A stretch of DNA of 64,000 nucleotides. Source: Frigoriglobus tundricola (GTDB taxonomy: Bacteria; Planctomycetota; Planctomycetia; Gemmatales; Gemmataceae). The notes below the pieces were generated by a model. That model ran no database searches. It was not told where the DNA came from and was given only the letters and a program-made list of their open reading frames with translations. Shown piece after piece: positions 16,865-26,215 of this stretch. A program made the position numbers and the translations under genes. Position 1 is the first letter of the stretch, and the number at the start of each line of letters is the position of its first letter. The stretch is from the NCBI RefSeq assembly GCF_013128195.2, contig NZ_CP053452.2:5456001-5520000 (forward strand). The letters are read 5' to 3'.

Positions 16865-17920
16865 ATGACGCGCCGAACCCACACCCGCCGCGGCATGACC
16901 CTGGTCGAGTTACTGGTCGCCGCCGCCATGTCCATCATGGTGATGTGGCTGCTCACGTGGTGCTACCAGCAGGGGCTGGGGAGTTTCAGCAACACCAAGT
17001 CCCAGGGCGACCTGATGGACCAGTTGCGTCAGGTCTCGAGCCTCATGACCCGCGACCTGACGGCCAGCCACTTCGAACCCGACGACACCAGAGCGAACCT
17101 CGGCCTGCGGGTGAGCGACCAGGGGATCGTGGGCGGCAGTACCAACTACACGCCGCCACACGGGTACTTCACGGCAATGAGCAAGACTTACACGGTCAAC
17201 GAGGGGTCCGACGGGTACGGTTTCCAGTCCACGTACTCGACAGGCCACTCGGTCCAGTTCACTGCCTTGCTGCCCGGCGGACCGCCCCAGAACCTGTTCT
17301 GTGCCGATCTGACCGGCGCCTCCGGCTCGACCCCCCAAGCGTACTACGGGCGGGCCGCGGAAATCGCCTACTTCCTCGATTCCACCCCGACCGGAGCGAC
17401 CCCCGGCGGCACCCCGCTTTACAACCTGAGGCGCCGGCAGCGGGTGTGCGGGATCAACTCGGACGACGCGGCGGCGTACGATTTGTCGGGGGCACCGTCC
17501 AATACGAGCGACGTGATGTCCACGGCCGGCTCCTCCCCGTCGTGGACGGTCCTGCCACTGCGCCAACTGTCGGTTTCCGGCAACCCGAGCAACAACCGGC
17601 TGGTACAAGCTTCGCTCAGTGGGGCGCGCGTAGGCGAAGACATTTTGATGTCCAACGTCGTGTCGCTGGAGATCAAGTTCACGGGCTCTGCGCAAAACGG
17701 AACAACCTGGCCGACGCCTTACGCGAACTCGTCGGGCACGATTACTAACACCGATTACCCATACGACAACCTGCCGGGAACGGGAGTGTTTGACACCGCC
17801 GGGCCACAGTACGTCTCGTCGATGACACCGATCCGCATAACGGGCGCGATGATACGCATCCGCGCCTACGCCCCGCGCACCCAGATCACCCGACAGACGA
17901 CGTTCATCGTCTCGCTGTGA
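16865..17920 (+). CDS. Prepilin-like protein, GspJ/PilW-like minor pseudopilin
   Basis: 351 residues from ATG 16865, with GAGGGCGAACG just upstream (the same leader layout as the previous gene). Leader MTRRTHTRRG, cleavage G10|M11, Glu15 at +5 (MTLVELLVAAAMSIMVMWLL). The segment after the helix (QGDLMDQLRQVSSLMTRDLTASHFEPDD) matches GspJ/PilW, which have a helix with 'l..dl..a.f'. The final part (MTPIRITGAMIRIRAYAPRT) resembles the 'lP..v.v.l' terminal strand of GspJ. GspJ is about 200 residues; the extra middle domain is Gly/Ser/Thr rich. Confidence 0.83.
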   Translation: MTRRTHTRRGMTLVELLVAAAMSIMVMWLLTWCYQQGLGSFSNTKSQGDLMDQLRQVSSLMTRDLTASHFEPDDTRANLGLRVSDQGIVGGSTNYTPPHGYFTAMSKTYTVNEGSDGYGFQSTYSTGHSVQFTALLPGGPPQNLFCADLTGASGSTPQAYYGRAAEIAYFLDSTPTGATPGGTPLYNLRRRQRVCGINSDDAAAYDLSGAPSNTSDVMSTAGSSPSWTVLPLRQLSVSGNPSNNRLVQASLSGARVGEDILMSNVVSLEIKFTGSAQNGTTWPTPYANSSGTITNTDYPYDNLPGTGVFDTAGPQYVSSMTPIRITGAMIRIRAYAPRTQITRQTTFIVSL

Positions 17921-18004
17921 CGTTTCGATTCACCGTTCCCGTGCCGGACGCCGCCCGCGGCGCCCGGTGAACCACCCGCGCACCTACGCCCGGAGACCGC
18001 TGTC

Positions 18005-21000
18005 ATGTTCCGGCCGCTCGCACCATCGCACCACCGCCCCGCCCGCCGCGGGACCAGTATCCTGCTGATCGCCCTGATCATGCTCACGCTGTTCTCGGCG
18101 GTGGGCACGGCGTACGTGTTCTACGCCATTCGTGAGGCCAAGCTGGCGGAGGCCCGCAAAGAGGAACAGGGCGCCTTCGGCGGGGCTCAAGTGGTCCTAC
18201 CGGACCCGTCCAACACGATCAACGCGTTCTTCGGCGCGCTTCTGTACGACGTCGGCGACGGCAGTACGAATCCGTCGGACCTGCTCAACGCCCTGCGCGG
18301 GCAGAGCATCGCCCGCTCCATGTACGGCCAGGACATACTCGCCATGTACGGCCAGAACGTGAAAGCTCAAAACGGTGCAATGGGTTCGAGCCAGTCGTGG
18401 CTAAACAACGCCCAGTTGTCACAGGCGTTCACGACCCCGTGGGCGGGTGTCGGGGTATTTCACGAGGACGCCACCGCCGGTGCATACACGAGCTACGGCT
18501 TTCCGTCAGGGAGCGACCGTGCTCAGTTCATCAACTACAACGCGATGGTGATGAACGGGAAACCCTTTTTGCTCGACCCGGAGTACACGGGTGTCCGGCC
18601 CTTGAATAGCGGAGCGCTAGCCGCGTTCTCAACCAGCGCGTCCGGCGTCAACTATATCGGCAAGCACGCCGGCTACAGCTACCCGGACCTGAAGGACTTT
18701 TTCGCCGGCGCGGTCGATCCGGCCACCGGTCAGGTGCTGGTTTCGTCGTTTCACCGTGACTGGCTTTTCCGAGACCCGAGCCGACCGCCGACTGAGTCTC
18801 CACTCGCACCGACCAATAGCAACTGGAACAATCAACAGGGCCGGCTCTTGACACTGCGCCCGCGACCCGCGGAACATCCGAACTTCCCGACCGTCCCGCA
18901 GAACGCGGACGGCTCCTACACGGGCGACGTGCAGAACTGGTCGGGTGGCGGGCTAACCACGGTCAACGGACAAGCCATAACAACTGCGCAAAGAAACGAC
19001 AGCCTTTATTTGGACATGGGCCTGCCGGTCATTACCCTGTCCAACGGGCAGAAGGTGAAGCCGCTCGTGGCCCCGCTGATCGTTCCGCTCGACGGGTTGC
19101 TCAACCTGAGCGCTCACGGGAACGTGTACTACAGTGGTGCCTCGGGCGCGCAGCACGGCTCCTACGCTGGTTATGGACCGTGGGAGGTAAACATCGGCTA
19201 CGCCTTGAACAATACTAACAACTCATCGGATGCTAATAATATCGTCACCGGGCGTGGCAGCACTAGCTACCAGCAGCGCAACGGGGTCATCACCCAGCGG
19301 GCCTACGCGCCCTACTTGGCAGCGCCGCAGCCGAGTTTGACAACGCCGCTGCCGAGTTCGGCGGTGCCGCTGCCGAACTACGCTCCCGTTGCGTGGGACT
19401 CGAGCATGATCACAGCGCCTCTGGTCTACCCGGTGTCCAGCAATTCGAACAGTCTTTTGTTTGGCCTGCCCGGCTTCACGACTTCGTTTCCGGCCCCGGG
19501 CACTGCCCCCACCCCTCCGGCCCCTTACCAGAACCTGAACGCTGCTGTGTCGAGTCACCCGTCGTTGTTCAACCCGACCGAGTGGCCCACTACGGCGACA
19601 ACGAATTCAATACTCTACCGCACGTTCCCGCTGGGCGACACCCGGCGGCTGCAACGGTATGCGACCACCCCGAACTCTTACAATCAGATGCAAGTGGGGC
19701 AATACGCCCCGAACGAGTTGGAGGGGTCGCTACCGGTAGCACCGTCAACAACTCCCCCGTACCCGTTTATCTATAACACGCAACAAAACACATCCTCCAA
19801 CTACCGCCTCGATCCGGCGCACACCATCCGCGGGCTGTTCACGACCCGCAGCTTCGACCTCGATCGGCCGAAGCTCGTGCCGAACTTCCCCAGCCGCGAC
19901 ATGACCTCACTCGCGTACAACTACAACACGAGTCCGACCTATCCGAACAAGGCGGTCCTCGTCCCGTCGGGGACGTACCCGTCGCCCACCACCCTGGGCA
20001 ATATCAGCGACTTTGCCGCCTCCAATCGCTGGTCGAATGTGATGGCCGCCCTCGGTTCGGTGAATCTGAATCGTGCGCTGGCTGATTACAGGAACTTGGG
20101 CGCGGCGCCGAACGTTGATGCGAACAAGAACCCTACGCCACAGCCGCTGTCGTCGTCGAACATGGGCAACCAGGGCCAAGCCGATGCCGATCGACAGGCA
20201 CTTGCCCGCGACATTTTCTATCGGCTGGTCGCCGCCACCGGCGCCGCCGCTATCATCAATCCCTCAGTCGCCCCTGGGCAGAACGGGGACATTATTTTGC
20301 CGGATTCGCAGAGCTTGAAGATCACCCCGTCGAGTGGGAACCCTTTCTCAGTGACGCAGGCCCAATACGACGCCCTCCGCTACCTCGCGCAACTGTCGGT
20401 CAACATCGTCGATTACATCGACAACGACGACATCAGCACGGTGTTCACATGGAACCCGAAATCGAACCCACCGGATATTGTTTACGGCGTTGAGAAGCCG
20501 CGGTTGGTCATCAACGAAGCGTACGCCGAAATCACCAACGATCCTGCGGATCTACCCAACAGCACAGCCAATCCGCCACAGCCGCCGACGAACCCGGCTC
20601 AAGTGCGGGTCTGGGCGGAATTACTCAACCCGACCGCGACACAGACCCCGAACAACGGTCCGACCGGTACCAACGCTCCGCTTGGTGACGGCACCGTGCA
20701 ACTGAGCGCCTATCAGATCCAGATTCGCCGCGAGACCTGCAAAACCGGGGTAACGACACCCGATCCGAACCCACTCGGACAGAACCAAGCCGCGACTCTC
20801 TTTGGTACAGGTGGCGCGGCAAATGCTGGTTCCACTGCCGCGGCTAACACGACGGGTAGTTTCTCGGGCTCAGCGGACGCGGTTTTTTCGCTCTCTGGGC
20901 AGACTATCACTGCTGTTAGTCCGAACAATGGATTGTACAACCCGCCTTCAGCGAGCCCGACCGCAAACGGAATCCTCCTCATCGGCCCGCCCACTCCTAA

Positions 21001-23233
21001 CCCCCAAAAGTCGATGAGCGACGAGTTCTCCCCGAACGGCGGCGTCTGGGCGAACATGATCACGTCTTCGGCGTTAGGACCGGCTGCGTCGAGCAACGGA
21101 ATGGGCTACACGTTTACCCTTCCGATGTCGAATACCACACTCTCGAGCGAGGAATTCAAACGGCACATCATCCTGCTCCGGCGGTTGGCAAACCCGTACT
21201 TGGCACCCGGAACGAACAACCCGTACATCACAGTAGACCTGATGGACTATGTGCCGGCGTTCGACGCGGTCTGTCGGGGAAAGAACGACACAACGAACCG
21301 TAACCCCTGGTCAACATCGAACACGACCGGGTACGACCCGGTGAACGATGCGAACGCGGGCAACAACCGCTTCTCGGTCGGCAAGGTACAGCCCTACGCC
21401 GGACACGCTATAATCACGAACCAGACAAACGGGAACCCGATCCCGCGATCAACGACAGCGGGGACGACGCTTGCGAATGGTAGCTACAACCAGTACACCT
21501 TCGGGAACCCGATCACGAACACGGGCACATCACAAGCGTCGATGGTGCTACCGCAACTCCCCGGTGGCTCTTCCGCTACGCCAGCACAGCCGAGACACAC
21601 GTTCGGGACGCACAACACGACCGGCGGGAAGCAACCGACCGTTGGGAGCTTCGTCGCGGGTAACGCCACCACGGCGGCCTCGCTCACTTCCACGGGTGCA
21701 CCGGGGGCCGCTGCGGAAACGCTCATGACCCCGTTCGACTGGTACGTCCACATGGACCGGCCACTCGCCAACCAGATCGAAGTGTTCCAGGTGCGCGACA
21801 CTCCGCCCTATCGGGTGACGGACCAATTCATTCTCGGCGGCACCCCCACCGCCACCAATCCGGGTGTCACCTACACGGCCGGCATCGCCCCCTGGCGGAA
21901 CACCAACAACGGTCTCGCCCGAGGGCTGGAGTACCTCACGGTTAAGCCGTACACGGTCGGCGTGGCACACGGCGGCCGGGTGCCGGGCAAAATTAACGTG
22001 AACGCCCTTCAGGACCAGCGCGTGTTCTACGGCCTGTTCGATCCACAAAGCGGCAACGGATTCGACTTGCCCCACTTCGTAAACGCCACCGGCTCGGGCA
22101 GTGGGTCCGCGTGGAACGGTTGGATGAGTACGCGAGACGCGAACGGGGTGTTGACGCGGCTACTCCCGAACGGCATCAGCACCCAGGCTCAGGCTGTAGC
22201 GGGCCAACCCGCGCAAACCGTCTTTGACACAAACGCCGTTACCTTCACCTCGAACGGCACGACCATCAATAGTGGCCGGCCGTTCCTGTCGTTCGGAGCA
22301 CCCGCGGTCACACCTTCCAGCAATCAGACGGCAACAGCAACGATCGCCTTCGGCGCGAGCGGGATCGGAGGGGCCACCCCGGCTCCAAATGCGGACCTGA
22401 CCATCCTGCGGGCGGATACCAACACGTCCCCGTACCTGTTCACGAATGGCAACAGTCGAGGGCCGGGCGGCCTGAACTACCCGACCTCCCATCCGAACGG
22501 CCCCGGGTACATGCAGACGGAAGCCGTGCGGAAAATCATGAACAACACGACGACGGTGAGCCACACTTACCTCGTGTTCCTGACGATCGGGTACTTCAAC
22601 TTGGACTCGAACCAGTTGTCAGCACCCGCCGGCTGGCCGAGCAATGTGACGTACCCGCCGACGCTCGCGTCCGAGGCGTACATCACGGTGCCCGGCGACA
22701 TGCGGCAGAAGGTGGTCGCGGTCATCGATATGACCAATATGGCGCTGGACCCGGTGAACAATCAGCCGGCCAACCCGCAGACTGTGGTCAATGGCAACTC
22801 CCCCATCGTCTCCTCCAACTTGATTGCCGGCCAACCGTTCTTCACGAGCCTGGAGAGCACGGTGTATCCCCCGTCCAGCGGAAATTCGGTGACTCTCAGC
22901 ATTCCCTATTCGAGCTTCGACAGTACGAATAATGTGCTGTTCGTCGCGTCCAACGGGCAAGAACAGGCGATTTCGCCCAATATTAACAGCACACTCGTTC
23001 TCGGCTACGGGGCCGATCAACAGCTCGTGACGGTAACGGGTGTGGCGGTCAGCAACGGCTTGGGGCAGATAACCGTAACGCCCTATAACAACAACGGCAC
23101 CACCCCACCGTTCCGGACCGCATATGCCGGTACATGTGTGTCGAACGTCCGTCCCGGTTACCCCGGCCCGCAACCTGGCTTCACCTACACGGTACCGACG
23201 CCGCTGATCCCGTACCTCGATCGACTGAAGTAG
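18005..23233 (+). CDS. Giant GspK/PilX-like minor pseudopilin (1742 residues)
   Basis: Last gene of the pseudopilin series. The N-terminus has a prepilin-like leader ending ARRG (G16), a helix TSILLIALIMLTLFSAVGTA and a polar continuation (YAIREAKLAEARKEEQ). As in GspK, the residue five after the cleavage site is not Glu (T17-S-I-L-L21). Two stretches recall the GspK globular core: VDYIDNDD (802-809) with VEKPRLVINEAYAE shortly after, and GKINVNALQDQRVFYGLF (from about 1328), like the INLNTA motif of GspK. The rest is rich in Asn, Thr, Pro, Ser and Gly, with no recognised domains. GspK is about 330 residues, so this is roughly five times larger. Likely role: tip of the fibre or a cell-surface effector. 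No frameshift seen. Confidence 0.7.
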   Translation: MFRPLAPSHHRPARRGTSILLIALIMLTLFSAVGTAYVFYAIREAKLAEARKEEQGAFGGAQVVLPDPSNTINAFFGALLYDVGDGSTNPSDLLNALRGQSIARSMYGQDILAMYGQNVKAQNGAMGSSQSWLNNAQLSQAFTTPWAGVGVFHEDATAGAYTSYGFPSGSDRAQFINYNAMVMNGKPFLLDPEYTGVRPLNSGALAAFSTSASGVNYIGKHAGYSYPDLKDFFAGAVDPATGQVLVSSFHRDWLFRDPSRPPTESPLAPTNSNWNNQQGRLLTLRPRPAEHPNFPTVPQNADGSYTGDVQNWSGGGLTTVNGQAITTAQRNDSLYLDMGLPVITLSNGQKVKPLVAPLIVPLDGLLNLSAHGNVYYSGASGAQHGSYAGYGPWEVNIGYALNNTNNSSDANNIVTGRGSTSYQQRNGVITQRAYAPYLAAPQPSLTTPLPSSAVPLPNYAPVAWDSSMITAPLVYPVSSNSNSLLFGLPGFTTSFPAPGTAPTPPAPYQNLNAAVSSHPSLFNPTEWPTTATTNSILYRTFPLGDTRRLQRYATTPNSYNQMQVGQYAPNELEGSLPVAPSTTPPYPFIYNTQQNTSSNYRLDPAHTIRGLFTTRSFDLDRPKLVPNFPSRDMTSLAYNYNTSPTYPNKAVLVPSGTYPSPTTLGNISDFAASNRWSNVMAALGSVNLNRALADYRNLGAAPNVDANKNPTPQPLSSSNMGNQGQADADRQALARDIFYRLVAATGAAAIINPSVAPGQNGDIILPDSQSLKITPSSGNPFSVTQAQYDALRYLAQLSVNIVDYIDNDDISTVFTWNPKSNPPDIVYGVEKPRLVINEAYAEITNDPADLPNSTANPPQPPTNPAQVRVWAELLNPTATQTPNNGPTGTNAPLGDGTVQLSAYQIQIRRETCKTGVTTPDPNPLGQNQAATLFGTGGAANAGSTAAANTTGSFSGSADAVFSLSGQTITAVSPNNGLYNPPSASPTANGILLIGPPTPNPQKSMSDEFSPNGGVWANMITSSALGPAASSNGMGYTFTLPMSNTTLSSEEFKRHIILLRRLANPYLAPGTNNPYITVDLMDYVPAFDAVCRGKNDTTNRNPWSTSNTTGYDPVNDANAGNNRFSVGKVQPYAGHAIITNQTNGNPIPRSTTAGTTLANGSYNQYTFGNPITNTGTSQASMVLPQLPGGSSATPAQPRHTFGTHNTTGGKQPTVGSFVAGNATTAASLTSTGAPGAAAETLMTPFDWYVHMDRPLANQIEVFQVRDTPPYRVTDQFILGGTPTATNPGVTYTAGIAPWRNTNNGLARGLEYLTVKPYTVGVAHGGRVPGKINVNALQDQRVFYGLFDPQSGNGFDLPHFVNATGSGSGSAWNGWMSTRDANGVLTRLLPNGISTQAQAVAGQPAQTVFDTNAVTFTSNGTTINSGRPFLSFGAPAVTPSSNQTATATIAFGASGIGGATPAPNADLTILRADTNTSPYLFTNGNSRGPGGLNYPTSHPNGPGYMQTEAVRKIMNNTTTVSHTYLVFLTIGYFNLDSNQLSAPAGWPSNVTYPPTLASEAYITVPGDMRQKVVAVIDMTNMALDPVNNQPANPQTVVNGNSPIVSSNLIAGQPFFTSLESTVYPPSSGNSVTLSIPYSSFDSTNNVLFVASNGQEQAISPNINSTLVLGYGADQQLVTVTGVAVSNGLGQITVTPYNNNGTTPPFRTAYAGTCVSNVRPGYPGPQPGFTYTVPTPLIPYLDRLK

Positions 23234-23259
23234 CCGCTTCGGGGTCTATCAAACCAATG

Positions 23260-23309
23260 GCACGGGGGTCGGGTGCGGCAATACCCATTGCCGCACCCGA
23301 CCCCCGTGC
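23260..23309 (+). terminator. Perfect 23-bp stem-loop after the giant pseudopilin gene
   Basis: Arms 23260-23282 and 23287-23309 (core CACGGGGGTCGGGTGCGGCA) are exact reverse complements with a 4-nt loop, 26 bp after the stop codon. No T-run follows. Probably ends the secretion transcript. The remaining DNA up to 23610 (about 300 bp) shows no gene or further structure that I recognise. Confidence 0.65.
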
Positions 23310-23610
23310 GTTGTGTCCGCGCCGCGATAACCAGGTGCTACGGGCACGGAAGACCGATGCCATTGGCCGGGTGAGGCCGCAGCGGCGCCGCGCCGCGGTT
23401 CGAGCAAGGCGTTACGGGACCACACGGGGCGTCAGCCCGTCCGCGGTTCGCAAGATCGAGTCCGTGGCCGGAGGTGAGGTGTAACGGGGGTAACAATCCC
23501 GCCCCGACCGGTCTGTGGGCCGCAAGTCCCGATCGGCGATCCGATACGCGGGTGTTACCGGGGTAACAGCGTGGGCGCGACACGCGGGCTTCGCCCCGAC
23601 GACTCGCCGC

Positions 23611-25856
23611 TCAGTTCGCCACGCGGGCCAGCTTCCGCTTCACCTCGTCGAGCCGGCCGTCGCGGCGGCTGCGGGACGAGATGCGGGCGTCGGCGTCGTA
23701 CAGCTCCTTCGCCTTCTCCCACGCCGCCTTCGCCTTCGGCTTCTCGTTCAGCCGGAACAGCACGTCGCCCAGGTGGTCCCACACCGTCGGGTCGGTCGCG
23801 CCGCCCGGCAGCGCCGCCGCCTGCTCCAGTTCCGCCCGCGCGTCCGCGAGCTTCCCCCGGCGGAACAGCACCCAGCCGAGGCTGTCGCGGTACGCGGCGT
23901 TCTCCAGCTCGGCGCTGCCGGACTTGCGGCGGTCCAGGCGGTCCACCTCCAGCGCGTGCCGGACCAGGCGCTCGGCCTCGTCCAGGTTCCGCCCCTCGTC
24001 CGCGAGGTGGTACCCGAGGTCGTTGCACGCGCCCGCGTCGTCCGGGTCGTCGTCCAGAACGGCCCGCAGCAGCGCCTCGGCCTCGGCCGGCTTCTTCGCC
24101 CCCGTGTACGCCGCGGCCTGCGCGTGCCGCACCCGGGGCCGGTCGGCCGGGGCGTCGAACTCGTCGGCCAGCTTCTTACCGTACTCGATCGCCTCGGCCC
24201 ACTTGCCCAGCACGCACAGCACCTTGTGGCGGTTCAAGCGAACCGTCAGGCGGTCGGTGTCGCCGGCCTGGAGGATCGCCTGGTCCGCGGCGGCCAGCGC
24301 CGGTTCCGCCCGCCCCAGCTCGGCCAGCGCCAGCGCGCGGTGGTAGTTGAAGAACACCGGGCCGATCAGGACGTCCGGGTCGGCCAGCCCGTCGCGGCAC
24401 AGGATGTCCACCTCGACCGGCCGCCCCGCGAGCCACAGCACCTGGAGCAGCGAGCGGTACGCGTCCACCTGCGACTCCTTCGGCGCGGAGCGGACCGACT
24501 GCCGGAACTGGATCACCGCGAGGTCGATCTTGCGGTGCCGGAACGCCAGCGCGCCGAGGAAGTAGTAGGTGCCGTGGGGGTGCTTCGCGCCGGCCCGCAG
24601 GTCCTCGTCGGCGGCCATCAGCAGCGCGGGCACGCCCCGCGATTCGCCCTCCAGGGCGTCGGCGTAGGCCCGCGCCTTGTCCGCCGCGAACGCCTTCGCG
24701 GCGGCCGTGACCGGGGTCTCCGGCTCCTTCTTGTCCTTGTCCTTGTCGCTCAGCGCCGCGAACGCGCGGTCCAGGTCCTTGATGATCTCCCCGGCCCGGC
24801 CGGTGTCGAGGTGCGACTTGACCACGACGCCGATCACCACCGGGTCGGCGGTCACGGACGTGAGGCCGGCGAACAGGCGGTCGGCGGCGGCGCGGGTCTC
24901 GGGGTCGCGGGCCATCTCGGCGGCGAGGACTGCGGCCAGCGGCCGGTTCCGCTGGTCCCGCTCGGCCAGCGCCTGGAGCGCGGGCACGGCGTCCGCCCGG
25001 CGCCCGACGGCCGCGAGCAGCCGGGCGAGCCGCTGGTACGGCTCCGGGGTGCGGGGCTGGAGCTTCAGGAACGCTTCGAGGTGCTTGAGGGCGCCGGCGG
25101 AATCGCCCTTGGCCTCGAGCGCGCCGGACAGGTTCCAGTCGAGGCGGGCGGCGCTGGCCGGGTCTTCGCCGCGCGCGGGTCGGCGTACAGCTTGGCGGCG
25201 GCGGCGAACGCTTCGGCCGCCAGCGGGTACTTCGCGCGCTTCACCAGCACGTGCCCGAGCCGTTCGAGGCAGTCGGCGGCCTCGCCGTCGGCCTCCTTCG
25301 GGGTGAACGCGAACGCGGCGATCACGGCCGCGCGCTGCTCGGTCACCATTTCGATCGCCTTGCGCAGGGCGGACTCCGCGGCGGCGAGGTCGTTGGCCCG
25401 CTCGCACAGCCGGGCGAGGTCGCGGTACACGCGGACGGCGTCCGCGGGCTTCTCGGCGAGCGCCTTGCTCTCCGCCGCGAGCTTCGCCGCGGCGACGGCC
25501 TCCTTCAGCTCGCCGGCGTCGCACAGGAGCCGGGCGAGGAGGGCGGCGGTGTCGTAATCAGACGGGTCAGCGGCGATAACCTTGCGGGCGGTCCGGATGG
25601 CGTCCGGTTCGCGGCCGAGTTGCGCGTACAGCCGGGCGAGTTGTTTGAGGGGCTCGGTGGCGTCCGGGTCGGCCCGGGCGGCGGCTTCGAGTTGCCGGGC
25701 GGCGGTGAGCAGCCGCTCGCGGCGCAGGTTCCACAGGGCGGCGCCGTACCGCGCGAGCGCGTCCCGGTGTGCCTCGGTCGCACCGGGCGCGACCCTCGGC
25801 GCGTCCGGCTCGGCCGCCGCGCACAGCACCGCCCCGACCAACAGCCCGGCGACCAT
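23611..25856 (-). pseudogene. TPR-repeat protein, reading frame broken by one base
   Basis: Two frames join into one TPR-rich product of about 748 residues. The upstream part starts at ATG 25856 (MVAGLLVGAVLCAAAEPDAP, a secretion signal) and stays open to about 25175 (AAEAFAAAAKLYADPRA). The rest continues in the other frame from EDPASAARLDWNLSGALEAK to the stop at 23611. The break lies in the CGCGCGCGG run near 25169-25178 and needs one added base. TPR units are visible (ATEPLKQLARLYAQLGREPD; RDSLGWVLFRRGKLADARAE; DHLGDVLFRLNEKPKAKAAW). Expected role: periplasmic protein-protein scaffold. Since everything else is intact, a sequencing error in the GC run is as likely as a real pseudogene. Confidence 0.8.
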
Positions 25857-25971
25857 AGGGGTACCCGCTGCGAAGGAAAAACCGCGACAAGTTCCCGGAT
25901 AATAGCGACGATCGCGACGTGTGCCAACGCGAAGAAGGGGGGCGACCGGCCCGAAACGACCAAAGGCCGAA

Positions 25972-26155
25972 GAGTTCACCACCAAGACACAAAGGTCACA
26001 CCGAGACACACAAAGGCGAGGACCATGAAGGAAACACCGAGCGGATGACGCGGCCGGTGGCTCCGTTTGTTCCCTTTGTGCCCGCGGATTGCGGTCTTCT
26101 GATCTCTTTGTGCGTCTTGGTGTTCCCTTTGTGCCTTGGGGGTGAAACTCTTCAG
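25972..26155. repeat. Dispersed palindromic repeat (CACAAAGG family), compound
   Basis: The left side (about 25973-26000) reads GTTCACCACCAAGACACAAA and the right side (about 26124-26155) CTTTGTGCCTTGGGGGTGAA, an imperfect reverse complement, with further CACAAAGG / CCTTTGTG units between. The same family recurs at 62919-63126. Next to the right end, near 26184-26200, is GCGTTCATCTGCGGCTC, which resembles the arm of the other family at 772-922, so this copy may be a chimera. It fills the gap between two same-strand genes. Confidence 0.75.
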
Positions 26156-26215
26156 CCTTGCGATTATGCCAGACAGTCTGGATCGGCGTTCATCTGCGGC
26201 TCTTGGTCCTCTCTC

